Assembly (NCBI RefSeq): GCF_947172395.1
Contig: NC_069106.1
Coordinates: 2,542,001 to 2,606,000 of the forward strand
DNA length: 64,000 bases
Source of the DNA: Bicyclus anynana
Lineage: Eukaryota > Arthropoda > Insecta > Lepidoptera > Nymphalidae
Reading direction: 5' to 3'
Below the pieces are notes generated by a model. That model searched no databases. It was given only the letters and a program-made list of their open reading frames with translations, and was not told the DNA's origin. This document shows positions 9,426 through 18,829 of the stretch, in pieces (position 1 is the first letter of the stretch; every line of letters starts with the position of its first letter). A program made the position numbers and the translations under genes.

Positions 9426-9611
9426 ATCATCTTTTTTAATCAATCGGTCGAATCATTTTAGAAAGTGTGAACCCGAAATTTATTCAAAACTTTTCTTACC
9501 TCTATTTTCTTATCTCTACTAAAAGTACTTACTTTATTTTTCATTTTAACTTACTTTTAGTATTATACATATAAAATATTATACATTGTTAATCTTATTT
9601 TTTTTTTAATT

Positions 9612-9688
9612 AGAGCCCATTGGTCAGGGCCCCAGACTGAGGAACGTCCTCCCAAGAATAACTGCCTTCTTATGGCTTGATCCAACCT
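9612..9688 (-). mobile_element. LINE-J fragment
   Basis: Short diverged copy of the LINE-J end (GGTCAGGGCCCCAGACTGAG, TGATCCAACC), interrupted by deletions relative to 18255-18350. Confidence 0.5.
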
Positions 9689-9692
9689 ATAT

Positions 9693-9835
9693 TTTTATAT
9701 TATTTGGTTTGTCTCTTTGTTTGTTTACGAATAAGCCCAAAAATACTGCACCGATTTTAGAAATTGTTACACCATAGGAACGCTACATTATAAGCGAGTG
9801 TCATAGGTTACAATATTAATACCTAACGTTTCGAA
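9693..9835 (+). mobile_element. Helitron-like fragment
   Basis: Contains TTTGTTTACGAATAAGCCCA, a CACCGATTTTAGAAATTGTT block and AGGAACGCTACATTATAAGC, matching the 16955-17256 Helitron type. Both ends are missing. Confidence 0.45.
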
Positions 9836-9925
9836 AGTGCTTGTAATTGACATAAATGAATATTGACTATATTTATCTCCGTATTCCCTCAGCTACTACG
9901 TGGTTAAACCGATGGACTCTGCTAA

Positions 9926-10303
9926 TCCTACTAATATTATAAACGCGAAAGTTTGTATGTTTGTTTGGATGTTTGTTACTCTATAACGCCGCTACTACTG
10001 AAGCGATTTGGCTGAAATTTGGAATAGAAATAGATTTTACTCTGGATTAACACATAGACTTCTTATCCCGAAAAAATCCATGGTTTCCCGAGATTTGCGA
10101 AAACTGATGATTTTGATGATATGAATGTTTGTTACTCTTTCACGCCTCGACTACTGAACCGAATTAGCTGAAATTTGGTATTGAGATATATTAAACATGG
10201 AGTACAGAACACATAGACTACTTTTTATCCCGGAAAAATCCATGGTTCGCGAGGGATTAGTGAAAAACTAAATACCTCGCGGACAAAGTCGCGACTCGTG
10301 AGT
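9926..10303 (+). mobile_element. H2 Helitron with internal duplication
   Basis: Starts TCCTACTAATATTATAAACG after A. The 'tgtttgttactct' to 'gctgaaatttgg' block occurs twice (about 9968-10090 and 10126-10255), each followed by CCATGGTT. The 3' end CGCGGACAAAGTCGCGACTC is the usual H2 hairpin with a decayed CTAG. Non-autonomous. Confidence 0.65.
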
Positions 10304-10463
10304 ATGTTATATGAAACTACACGAATTTTGCATTCAAACTTAGGTAAACTAAATAATAGCAATTTCAGTAGAATTTTGGCGTACATTTTATTTATTTTAA
10401 TTATGGTAGTTATGATGATCTAGTTTTAGAACAAACACTCGTAGCTATTTTATACTTTGCAAT
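10304..10463. other. AT-rich spacer
   Basis: No recognised feature. Confidence 0.4.
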
Positions 10464-10469
10464 AAGTGT

Positions 10470-10614
10470 ACGATGCCGTGTAGAAACCGAAAGGGGTGTG
10501 GATTTTCATCCTCCTCCTAACAAGTTAGCCCGCTTCCATCTTAGACTGCATCATCACTTACCATCAGGTGAGATTGTAGTCAAGGGCTAACTTGTAAAGA
10601 ATAAAAAAAAAAAA
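10470..10614 (+). mobile_element. SINE-B, 5'-truncated
   Basis: Runs from GATGCCGTGTAGAAACCG to GGGCTAACTTGTAAAGAATA and a poly-A tail. Confidence 0.85.
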
Positions 10615-10738
10615 AAGTTATTTAGTAGTATTATTAGCTGGTATTTGTTAACGTTGAGGTAAGTATAGTGCTAATGTTGACAAAGAATTGAACCGCCGAA
10701 TTCAACTCGGTTGGGCAGCATTCGGAAAACTTCGCGAT

Positions 10739-11065
10739 CTTCTTCTTCTTCTTTCCTGGGCTTTTTCCGCACTTGGCCATTAGTTGTTGGCCGTTGTACG
10801 TAGGTCCATTTGGTGCTGGTCCCGCCAGAGACACTCCAGCCAACCGAGCTCGCTTCAGAAGCTTAGCAGGCCGCCCAGGTCGCCGAACGCCTCATGGAGT
10901 GTTGCTGGGGATCCAATGTGTGCTGCGCGTTGTTCAGATACACCTCTGCATCTAAGCATAACATGTATCGGGGTTTCCTCTTCCTCCATGCATGCTCTGG
11001 ACTGTCAGTTATACCTAGAACCGAAAGGTGTTTATTTAGTGAACAGTGCCCTGTCATTAGTTACT
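10739..11065 (-). pseudogene. LINE RNase H-region C-terminus, broken
   Basis: Minus-strand reading gives TGHCSLNKHLSVLGITDSP in one frame (about 11055-11000). In another frame it gives LHEAFGDLGGLLSF, a stop, then SELGWLECLWRDQHQMDLR (about 10905-10795). This pattern is typical of the RNase H/C-terminal end of insect non-LTR retrotransposons. It is followed by CAACGGCCAAC and a (GAA)n tail (CTT on plus at 10739-10753). A related 3' end is at 41395-41521. Frameshift and stop show it is dead. Confidence 0.65.
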
Positions 11066-11150
11066 GTTTTGAGTTTGAGTTTTTTCAAACTTCGCGATGC
11101 CTTTTCGTCTAAAATTCCTCAATACCAGAAGACTTTCTTCAAACTCTGGT

Positions 11151-11325
11151 TTGGTTCCAAGACTTGGTCGCTAACTATGGGCCTCATAAGAAGATTCAAA
11201 GAAACAGCCGGCGATATAACTAGCTATGCTTGGAATATCTCTACGTGATCGAATCAGAAATGAGGAGACTCGCAGAAGAAACAAAGTCACCGACATAGCT
11301 TAATGACTCGCAAAGCTCAAAAGTG
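11151..11325 (+). mobile_element. RTE-e internal fragment
   Basis: GTTCCAAGACTTGGTCGCTA, then CTACGTGATCGAATCAGAAA and AAAGTCACCGACATAGCT. These correspond to the segment upstream of the GRPPTRW end in 17768-18210 and 34484-34851. No open frame remains. Confidence 0.7.
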
Positions 11326-11344
11326 TGAAAATAATGTGGACCTA

Positions 11345-11530
11345 TGTAGATTTGCAGACTTTACACACGCAGAGAATTAAGAAAATTCTCTGGTGTGCAG
11401 GTTTCCTCACGTTGTTTTCCTTCACCGATTGAGACACGTGATATTTAATTTCTTAAAATGCACACAACTGAAAAGTTGGAGGTGCATGCCCCGGACCAGA
11501 TTCAAACCCAAACCCTGGGCTACCACGGGT
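11345..11530 (-). mobile_element. SINE-A, partial
   Basis: From the GCAGACTTTACACACGCAGA block to GCATGCCCCGG and a shortened head in which CCCAAACCC runs straight into TGGGCTACCACGG. Confidence 0.8.
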
Positions 11531-11555
11531 TATTTAAATGTATTGACGATTTATT

Positions 11556-11625
11556 CCCACATATTTTTAATTTTCGAAGCGTTAGCGATTGTAGAAATAG
11601 TATCTATATGTAGCTGACATGGCTA
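11556..11625 (+). mobile_element. Half of a long-TIR MITE
   Basis: TTTTCGAAGCGTTAGCGATT and the following GTAGAAATAG correspond to the right arm of the complete element at 41927-42108. The left arm is absent. Confidence 0.45.
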
Positions 11626-11787
11626 GAGGTACCTACTGCCAATATTTTGTCGGCGTTTGAGGAATATTTTTATCAGACCCTTAATATAACTCTAGGTATG
11701 TTTAAAATTTTGGGAAAAACCGCAGCGGGAAGTTAGTTTCATGATTTAAATGTTTATGTCCTTATCAATTTTCGGTACATGTTTTTT

Positions 11788-12098
11788 AACCGACTTCCCA
11801 AAAAAAGGATGGGGTTCTCAATTTGACGCGTATGTTTTGTTTTAATGTTTATCACCTCATAACTTCGTAATTTCTTAAACAATTTTACAAATTCTTTTAT
11901 TGTTTGAAAGAGTCCAGATTGGTCCCATTTAACAAAAAAAAAACTAAAGCCTATCCCGTGGTTCTTTTAGAAACGGATTTGATTAATACATCACTGGCTT
12001 TGCACCGCCTTCAAAGTGATGAGAAGGTAGCACTTATGATGTTACTTTTCGCTTTTCAGTTTATTTTTGTGATTTTGAAGTTGGTTCACTTTTTTTTG
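11788..12098 (+). repeat. Repeat E, near complete
   Basis: Begins AACCGACTTCCCAAAAAAAG and ends near GATTTTGAAGTTGGTTCACT, so its ends are short inverted repeats (AACCGACTTC-like). Internal landmarks: ATAACTTCGTAATTTCTTAA, CAGATTGGTCCCATTT, CACCGCCTTCAAAGTGATGA. Other pieces: 16610-16735, 27592-28110, 36575-36735, 49664-49955. Class unknown; could be a TIR element. Confidence 0.55.
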
Positions 12099-12117
12099 TT
12101 AAAAAGATTTTATATTC

Positions 12118-12690
12118 AATGGCAAGCTAGCCCTTGCTTGTGATCTCACCTGATGGTAAGTGACGATGCAGTCTTAGATGGAAGCGGACTAACTTGGAAG
12201 AGGTAGGTACATGTTTATTAAGCCCATACCTCTGATGGTATCTACACGGCATCACCAGAACCAAAGAATAAATATTAGTACAAGCCGTAATAGCCCAGTG
12301 GATATGACCTCTGCATTCGATTCGAAGAGCGTAGATTCCAATCCGGTGCGGGGCATGCACCTCCAACTTTTGTATGTGCATTTGAAGAAATTAAATATCA
12401 CGTGTCTCAAACGGTAAAGGAAAAACATTCTGAGGAAACTTGCATACCTGAGAATTTTCTTAATTCTCTACTCGGAAGACTCGTGCTCAATAGTGAGCCA
12501 AAATCGGTTTGCTAATGATGATGACAAGCCGTACCGCTAAATCGCTTGGCTTTACCAATGCTACCAGACTAGATTCAGAAAATATAAAATTCTAAATTAA
12601 CACGAGTTGGGAATCGAATCGAATTGAAATCGGTCTTCTCTATTGAAAATTGCATTACCAACTGTGCCAGATATGTCGTCAGACAACTTA
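12118..12690 (-). mobile_element. SINE-B-related copy interrupted by SINE-A
   Basis: 12118-12279 carries GATCTCACCTGATGGTAAGT and the poly-T-side body. After the SINE-A insertion it resumes at ACCGCTAAATCGCTTGGC and runs to a degraded tRNA-like head near 12680. It diverges more from the SINE-B consensus than other copies, so it is older or a subfamily. Confidence 0.6.
12289..12523 (+). mobile_element. SINE-A nested in SINE-B, 9-bp target duplication
   Basis: ACAAGCCGT flanks it at 12280-12288 and 12524-12532. It retains A box, B box-like GATTCCAATCC and the (GAT) tail, with a deletion near the 3' end (TCTCTACTCGGAAGACTCG). Part of the left duplication could instead be the SINE head GCCGT, so the exact length is uncertain. 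Confidence 0.75.
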
Positions 12691-12984
12691 ATGTTCACTA
12701 TTCTATTATGTGAACCAAATGATGACAATGCAAATTAATTTTGCTAACAATATTGGTCAAATTTAATTGATTACGTGCGTAAATTACTTCGAATTATTGT
12801 TGGGTTTCCGAAAACAAGCCGATTTATCAACTTTAATAGGTAGGTATACCTAAAGGTAAGTGGCACAAGTATGCCTCTCTGACTGAGAGTTACACTTTTT
12901 TTTTGTCGTGGAGACCCTTGGGCCATGGAGTCGCAGTGCCAAAAAAATCTCCGAATCATTTCAACGCGGCTAATTGCCTCGACT
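12691..12984. other. Unique stretch
   Basis: CCGAATCATTTCAACGCGGC with the following AATTGCCTCGACTGG (about 12950-12982) recurs at 28627-28662. Otherwise nothing recognised. Confidence 0.4.
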
Positions 12985-13110
12985 GGTGACACCCCTTGCG
13001 GTTTCTACACGACATCGTACCGGAACGTTAAATTGCTTGGCGGTACGTCTTTGTCGGCAGGGTGGTAACTAGCCACGGCTGAGGTCTCCCACCAGCCAGA
13101 CCTGGATCAA
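12985..13110 (-). mobile_element. SINE-B, internal fragment
   Basis: GGTTTCTACACGACATCGTA through GGTGGTAACTAGCCACGGCT to CCAGCCAGACCTGG; head and tail missing. Confidence 0.8.
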
Positions 13111-13675
13111 TGGCACATCACCTTAATGAGTCCCTAAGATCAGAGATGGAGGTGGTCACGACCTTGACGCATGGGGACTACGACACATGGAGGAAGAGGT
13201 TACATTCCTATGCCTCGGAGAGCAAGTTAAGCCTTCGATCCCGTTCGTTATTATTAATATCTAATAATAGTAGTTATAATTATGTCTAGGTTACCTACAG
13301 GTCGTAGGGAAAAGCAATGCTGGATTTCATGCTGTTTTTACCAATAGATAGAGTGATTTTTGAGGAAGGTATAGATATTTAATTTGTCAAGGTTCTGTGT
13401 AATTGGGTGAAATAAAATGATAATTGTTAGCAGGGTCGGAAAAAGTCAAGCCTTTTGGGATTTTTCGTTAAAAACGCTGCCTTATCCTTTCGAGACATGT
13501 GTAACAAAAGACCTAATCACAAGTCTCAGTTTCTGTCAACATAAGTGATGATCTGCGAAAATAAACTTATGCAAAACTATCAACTCATATACTTTTAAAT
13601 AAACATAAAAATAAATTTTCTGAAAAGGTGAAAATATGAGAGCCGAATAGCCAATATATTCTCAATTGCCTTCCG
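13111..13675. other. Possible LINE scrap followed by unique sequence
   Basis: 13111-13250 reads an arginine-rich plus-strand frame (HGDYDTWRKRLHSYASESK) that might be a LINE C-terminus; this is weak. The rest to 13675 is unique AT-rich DNA. Confidence 0.3.
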
Positions 13676-13902
13676 TTAGGCATTATAGTCACTAACCTTT
13701 GCCTGTCTCGCAAAAAAAATGAGCTAATCATAAATCACGGCTCCTGAAAAAGGTTATATTTTAATTTTCTAAAATGTGATGTTGATACCGAGATAAGAAA
13801 GGCCCAGACTTGCTCTAACGTTGCTTTTCATTAGGCATTATAGCAGTCAACCTTTGCCTGTCTCGCAAAAAAATGTGCTAATTGCAACTCTCGGCTCCTG
13901 TT
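13676..13902. repeat. Pair of about 71-bp direct repeats
   Basis: 13676-13747 and 13832-13902 share TTAGGCATTATAG, CCTTTGCCTGTCTCGCAAAA and CGGCTCCTG, about 156 bp apart. They lie just upstream of the CpG-rich block and have no other match in the window. They could be a tandem duplication of a promoter-proximal element or simply a local duplication. Confidence 0.6.
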
Positions 13903-13959
13903 TGAATGAATCACATCACTCATACACCTACTTAACAATGTCTATAAACTAATAGATGT

Positions 13960-14480
13960 GAGCGATAATATAACATTCGCGCCACAATCGTAGCGTACAC
14001 CGGCCAGTTTATTGACGTCGCATCCGACTGAACTTGAGTTTTGAGTCTGTGAATGTCATAGCCTCACTTACGCCAGTCCCACTGCAGTTCTGTTATAGTG
14101 AGCACGATCGCGTTATAAACAACACTATCAAATAAAAAAAAACTGCACATCTCTGGTTCATTTTCGTCATTTTCGAAATTGGAACTATTGAAGCGGGAAG
14201 CGGGCGGGTGCGAAAGAGATGGCCGACCGCCCGCTATTTCGGTGACGTAGTCCGTCGGTGCATAGCGAAATAAAATAATGAAAAGTGGCTTTAGTAATTT
14301 CATTGTGTTTACGCGCGTTGCTAGTTTGTTTGGCTACGTAATTTTTTTTTAAATGCATCCATTTAACGGTGTGGCGCCCTCTGTGTTTGTTATATCAGAT
14401 ACTGTTATACGCGTGGTATAAACATGGAGCTGTCAAAACAATAACCTCTTTGTGTGCGATAAAAAAAAAACTCGACGTTC
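13960..14480 (+). promoter_or_regulatory. CpG-rich candidate promoter region
   Basis: About 500 bp without any repeat match, with many CpG (GCGGGAAGCGGGCGGGTGCG near 14193, CCGACCGCCCGC, GACGTAGTCCG). A TATA-like GGTATAAAC lies at 14416-14424 and an arthropod initiator-like TTCAGT at 14478-14483. The TATA-to-initiator spacing of about 64 bp is too long for a classic pair, so one or both may be chance. Inferred from composition and the downstream splice donor. Confidence 0.35.
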
Positions 14481-14979
14481 AGTTTTTGATGTGGAACCGT
14501 AGTTGCACGCCGGAAAATTGGGTGTACGGTTTTTTCCAAACATAACCTACGACAATCTTCAGTTGCGCGCGAGCTGTCCTCGCATGCGCCACTCGTTGAA
14601 TACGCGACGAAATTCGACGAAAATCGACGAAAACCGACGAAAAAACCACCGAATGGAACACATCGGTGAACACGAAAGAAATCCCCGAACTTTTTATTCG
14701 GTGAATTTGAAAATCGAACGCTGTATCGTATATGATTTGAAATAAAACTTTTTCAAGTGAAAACTTTCTTGCTCAATGTAATTGTGATTTTATAAGAGTG
14801 CCTTACGTACAAAAAAACTAACTGATATTGTGATGTAACAGTGCAAAAATAATTTAGAAAATTAGACCGAATAGTATAACTATTTTTAAAGTGTTAGTGA
14901 ACTTGTATTAAATGTCTATTTTCTGGAGTGTAACCCGACAGATTTGAGTGCTTATGGACTGCAGCGTAAAGTTGACAAG
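14481..14979 (+). other. Candidate first exon, mainly 5' UTR, ending in a splice donor
   Basis: The block is CpG-rich at its start, has a short ACGAAAATCG-type repeat (14607-14645) and fades into AT-rich leader sequence with several short upstream frames. It ends ...GTTGACAAG followed by GTAAGGCG, a strong donor at 14979/14980. A late ATG at 14954 (MDCSVKLT, then a split codon) has an in-frame stop just upstream, but its context is weak. No coding domain is readable, and no partner exon is recognised downstream. It could be a long non-coding RNA or a gene with a large first intron. Confidence 0.35.
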
Positions 14980-15895
14980 GTAAGGCGTTTCCATATTTAG
15001 TCGGTTTAAAAGTTATTTTTTAATTACATACAGTTAGTGTGGGTAATTTATGTTGGCACGCCAATCTTAATCTATGAACTTGATAGTTGATTGCATTGGT
15101 GTATGGAACGAAGTTAGCAGCAAGTGAATTGCATTGCTATTTGCTATTAGTGCAACGAAGTTCTCACATGTAAACCGCTAGGTTTTATAATCAAGCGAAT
15201 ATCAACCTTATTGCTTTATTATTACTTGTTCTCTATAATATGAGTTTTTAAATAAAGAATGGAATGTTTATTAAAACTTTCGAGGTATTTTAGAATGTAC
15301 TTAAAGTTGATTTTCCGTTTTTGTTGGTATGTAAAGAGTTTGCAGTAGTTATGTGTGTGTTGTTGTATACGTCTTCTAAGGTTATTACTACTATATACAT
15401 TACACGTTATATAGGTACTGTTGTTTAATTGAATTAGATGTTTATTTCCTACTGGGTAAGGATTTCAACATGACTTTAATTCAAAGAATTTATGAATTCG
15501 TCTGTTTTCCTATTAAAAGCGCTTGTGCACTATATTTTTAATCTAGATGGTAATTTGAATTTTGACGTTACAGTTCAAATTACCTACAACTAGATTAAAA
15601 TCTATAGTTGTTTTAATTGGTTGTAGTTTTCGAAAATTGTTGACGATTTCAATTTTGGTGCAGTTTTCAATAATTAGTCTTGGGTTCTGTTCCCAACTCG
15701 GGTCAATTATGGATTTTGTATTTTTTAAATTGATTCTTGGTTGTTTTGATGGTAGCCATCGGCCATTTAGTCACCACCCTACAGAAAATGTCTTACCAAA
15801 CTTAGTTTTTTTGATATTTTCTCTTATCTTTCTCTCATTTCTTTTCTCTCTTTTTTTTCTTTTTTCTCATCACTCATGGGGCATGGGGCATGGCA
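14980..15895. other. Unique non-coding stretch, possible intron
   Basis: Follows the candidate donor. AT-rich with a pyrimidine-rich tract at about 15800-15870 (TTTCTCTCTTTTTTTTCTTT) and a GGGCATGGGGCATGGCATGG run at 15880-15898. A 125-residue open frame here is low-complexity and not considered real. Confidence 0.4.
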
Positions 15896-15898
15896 TGG

Positions 15899-16104
15899 AA
15901 GGGCATGCACCTCCAACTATTCAGTTGTGTGCATTTTAAGAAATTAAATATCACGTGTCTCAAACGGTCATCGTGATGACACCTGCATACCTGAGTATTT
16001 TCTTAATTCTCTGCGTGTGTGAAGTCTGCCAATCCGCATTGGGCCAGCGTGGTGGAGTATTGTGTTACTGTCATTCTGAGAGGATGATAATGATGATGAT
16101 GAAA
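15899..16104 (+). mobile_element. SINE-A lacking its head
   Basis: Starts at GGGCATGCACCTCCAACTAT and ends with the (GAT)n tail at 16084-16100. A deletion removes part of the AACGGTGAAGGAAAAACATC block. Confidence 0.8.
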
Positions 16105-16385
16105 GGGATTCTTGTGTCCCCTTGACAGACTTCTTTCACTAGATACTTAATGTTTTTTTTAATTTTATTTATCGTATTTTGCTAATACTAAGCTAATAAT
16201 ACCTATTGGTCACAAAGGTCACAATTTCTCACATTATGCCGAAGAAAATATTGAAAAAAAAACAAACACTTTTCACTTGGATGGTTAAGTGGCTGGAGCC
16301 GTAAAACCTTCTAAAGCGACAGTCCAAACACCATAATTAAAGTAGATGCCTACATGGTAGAAGCATAGGCCGACACACTTTCAAC
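16105..16385. other. Unique non-coding stretch
   Basis: No recognised feature. Confidence 0.4.
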
Positions 16386-16545
16386 TTTTGTAGGTCAAAG
16401 TCAAAGTCTAAATACATTTATTTCGAAGACTTAATTTACAAGCACTTTTGAAAACGTCAGGTACCTAATAATTCGTGATATTAATTAGTTGAAAACTTTA
16501 AAAGTTACGAGGATTCCAAACGCGCCTTGGTCCGAGTAGAGTAAA
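16386..16545 (+). repeat. Interspersed repeat shared with 52340-52505
   Basis: GTCAAAGTCAAAGTC, TTTACAAGCACTTTTGAAAA and GTTACGAGGATTCCAAACGC with CGCCTTGGTCCGAG. A familiar lepidopteran dispersed repeat, probably a LINE 3' region. A scrap occurs at about 24805-24865. Confidence 0.45.
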
Positions 16546-16609
16546 AAAAATAAAAATATTAACAAAAAAAATCAACCGACTAACAAAAAAACGACTACAA
16601 AATCACAAA

Positions 16610-16735
16610 ATAAACTAAAAAGTGAAAAATAACATCGTAATCCTTTAAGAAATGACGAAGTTATCAGATAACGAACATTAAAAATTAAAAAAAAAACACG
16701 CATCGAATTGAGAACCTCCTCTTTTTTAAGTCGAT
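16610..16735 (-). repeat. Repeat E fragment
   Basis: AAGAAATGACGAAGTTATCA, ACACGCATCGAATTGAGAAC and CCTCCTCTTTTTTAAGTCG: the reverse complement of the 5' half of repeat E. Confidence 0.6.
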
Positions 16736-16846
16736 TAATGAAGCATATGTGGCTATGACAGCTCTTATTCAATTTCATTCATTGATGTTTTGTATTTTTT
16801 TTTATTTATTCGTAAGCAGCACGGCTATTCTCTAATGATGTTTCGT

Positions 16847-16954
16847 ATAACTCGCTAGAGCGAGTTTAGAATTCGACGCTATCTTTCTCATTCTATAGTA
16901 TCGTGTTAAACAGAGAGAGATAGAGATAAATTCGAAAGTCGCACTAGCGAGTTA
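16847..16954. mobile_element. MITE with ATAACTCGCTAG ends
   Basis: Left end ATAACTCGCTAGAGCGA, right end complement TCGCACTAGCGAGTTA. The final base pair is displaced by the Helitron that follows. About 108 bp, no coding capacity. Confidence 0.6.
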
Positions 16955-17256
16955 TCTATACTAATATTATAAAGAGAAAATCTTTGTTTGTATGTTTGTT
17001 TGTTTGTAATGAATAGGCTCAAAAACTACTGGACCGACTTTAAAAATTCTTTCACCATTCGAAAGCTACATTATCCACAAGTAACATAGGCTAAATTTTA
17101 TTTTGAAAAAAAATAGGGTTCCGTAAGATATTTAGGTTTTCCGGACACAAGGTGTAAAAAACCAACAAGAAAAGTAGGGTAGGGGTAGGTAGGAGTAGGG
17201 TAGGGGTAGGGATAGGGGTAGGGTTTCACGCGGACGAAGTCGCGGGCGTCGGCTAG
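16955..17256 (+). mobile_element. Complete Lep1-like Helitron at the MITE terminus
   Basis: Starts TCTATACTAATATTATAAAG and ends GTCGCGGGCGTCGGCTAG, with A at 16954 and T at 17257, as expected for A^T insertion. A G-rich TAGGG/AGGGGT tract (17174-17226) precedes the 3' hairpin region GCGGACGAAGTCGC. Non-autonomous. Its insertion point coincides with the end of the MITE terminal repeat. Confidence 0.85.
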
Positions 17257-17483
17257 TAAAAATATATTTACGGAATAGCCTAGCAGTGCACAATTGCGTT
17301 GAAGCAACATTCAGCTAGTGGGTATTGATGTTTACGTAATATTATGTGAATAAACAGCCCCTTATCTATTGTTACCTACATTTTGTGTTTACCATTGGTC
17401 ACACACACATGAGGTTTCGTCCACGTGTAGGTAAGACTAGCGATCGCCCGTGATTTTGTGTAGAAACCATTGATAAAAGTAAA
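17257..17483. other. Unique spacer
   Basis: No recognised feature. Confidence 0.4.
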
Positions 17484-17673
17484 TCTATACTTAATATTAT
17501 AAAATAGAGTTTGTTTGTTTGAACGCGCTAAACTCAGGAACTACCGTTCCGATTTGAAAAATTATTTCAGTGTTAGATAGCCCATTCATCGAGGAAGGCT
17601 ATAGGCTATATATTATCCCCGTACTTCTACGGGAACGTGAACTACGCGGGTGAAACCGCGCGGCGTCAGTTAG
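17484..17673 (+). mobile_element. H1 Helitron, near complete
   Basis: TCTATACTTAATATTATAAA start, GAACGCGCTAAACTCAGGAA, GTTAGATAGCCCATTCATCG and CCGCGCGGCGTCAGTTAG end (CTAG mutated to TTAG), flanked by A and T. Confidence 0.8.
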
Positions 17674-17767
17674 TTTTAAATAGAAGTCCTAAGCTGTTAC
17701 AGACATTTTTTAGAACTTTTAAAGGTGTTTGAATTCCATCTTTAGCGCGTTTAAAAACAAAAAAATC

Positions 17768-18210
17768 ATACCAGCCGATGGACGTCCACTTCAGGACATA
17801 GGCCTTTTGTAGGGACTTTCAAACATCACGATACTGAGCCACCTGCATCCAGCGAATCCCTGCGACTCGCTTGATGTCGTCAGTCCACCTGGTGACGGGT
17901 CGAACACTGCGCTTTCTAGAGTGGGATCGCCATTCCAGCTCTTTGGGACCCCAACGTCCATCGGCTTTTCGAACTATATTCACCATTGCCACTTTAGCTT
18001 CGCAACTCGTTGAGCTATGTCGGTGACTTTGGTTCTTCTGCGGATCTCCTCATTTCTGATTAGATCACGCAGAGATACTCCTAACATAGCCCGTTCAGAG
18101 CTATGTTAGGAGTTCTTCTTAACAGAGTCGTTCTGTCGTAACAGAGCCTTCGTGTGAGGCCCATAGTTAGTGACCAAGAACCTATGGTTCTGAGACTTGG
18201 TCGCTAACTA
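17768..18210 (-). mobile_element. RTE-e 3' segment with two fold-back duplications
   Basis: Minus strand codes the GRPPTRW-type C-terminus with breaks (GTGACGGGTCGAACACTGCG on plus at about 17892). Upstream text CTCGTTGAGCTATGTC and CATTTCTGATTAGATCACGC follows. Two inverted duplications interrupt it: 18077-18113 (14-bp arms) and 18165-18209 (arms of 18 and 24 bp). Other RTE-e copies lack both. Confidence 0.8.
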
Positions 18211-18230
18211 TTCAACTTATAAAAATCAAC

Positions 18231-18534
18231 CCTCCCGCTGCGGGTCATTTGAGTGCCCAAGCAATTGGTGGTCAGGGCTCCAGAGCGAGGGACCTCACAA
18301 TACGCGCCGTCTCAAGAATCACTGCTTTTTGTATCCGACTCTTGATCCAACAGTTAAGTGAAAGCTTCGTAAGATGTTGGTCGAAGCTTTTCGCTATAAG
18401 ACCATTGACTGAAACAACTATCGGTACAATAATAGTTGACTCAACATTCCACAAGCGGTAAGCACGTGAGCAAGGTCCAAGTATTTGATACTTTTTCCTT
18501 TTCGACTTTAACCAAATTATCGTCATGTGGAACA
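18231..18534 (-). pseudogene. LINE-J C-terminal remnant, uninterrupted copy
   Basis: Minus-strand frame ending at 18272 contains VPIVVSVNGLIAKSFDQH and IQKAVILETARIVR, like 4893-5406 but without the RTE-e insertion. It is shortened after ARIVR relative to the other copy. Only the last part of the polyprotein is present. Confidence 0.65.
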
Positions 18535-18708
18535 GTAATATCAACAATTATTGCACGCCGCACTGACCGATCGACTAGCATTGTTTATTATAGTGATAAT
18601 CATTAAAGAGACAATCATTATAACCATAAACCCACCACACCCATTGGAGTAGCGTGCTGGATCTAAGCTACGAGTAGGTATATAGTATTAGGTACATCCC
18701 TTCTGATG
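18535..18708. other. Spacer with LINE-associated block
   Basis: 18628-18660 (AACCCACCACACCCATTGGA) resembles 9381-9425. Confidence 0.4.
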
Positions 18709-18829
18709 AACAGTGATTGCCCAGTGGATATGACCTCTACCTCCGATTCCAGAGGGTGTGGGTTCGAATCCGGTCCGGGTCCGGTGAAAAATTGAATTCC
18801 ACGCGGACGAAGTCGCGGGCGTGCACTAG
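18709..18829 (+). mobile_element. SINE-A head joined to a Helitron 3' end
   Basis: 18709-18783 has SINE-A A and B boxes up to GGTTCGAATCCGGTCCGGGT. From about 18790 the text is the H2 3' end GGACGAAGTCGCGGGCGTGC ending CTAG at 18826-18829 before T. Neither partner is complete. Confidence 0.65.

Noticed and set aside
14416..14483. Classic TATA plus initiator promoter pair
   Set aside because: The spacing of about 64 bp is too long for a standard pair, so only a general promoter-like region is claimed.
14503..14745. 80-residue frame within the candidate first exon
   Set aside because: It begins at a non-ATG codon (TTG) and shows no domain; better seen as leader sequence.
15562..15939. 125-residue plus-strand frame
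   Set aside because: Low-complexity F/L/S-rich translation of a pyrimidine tract running into a SINE-A.
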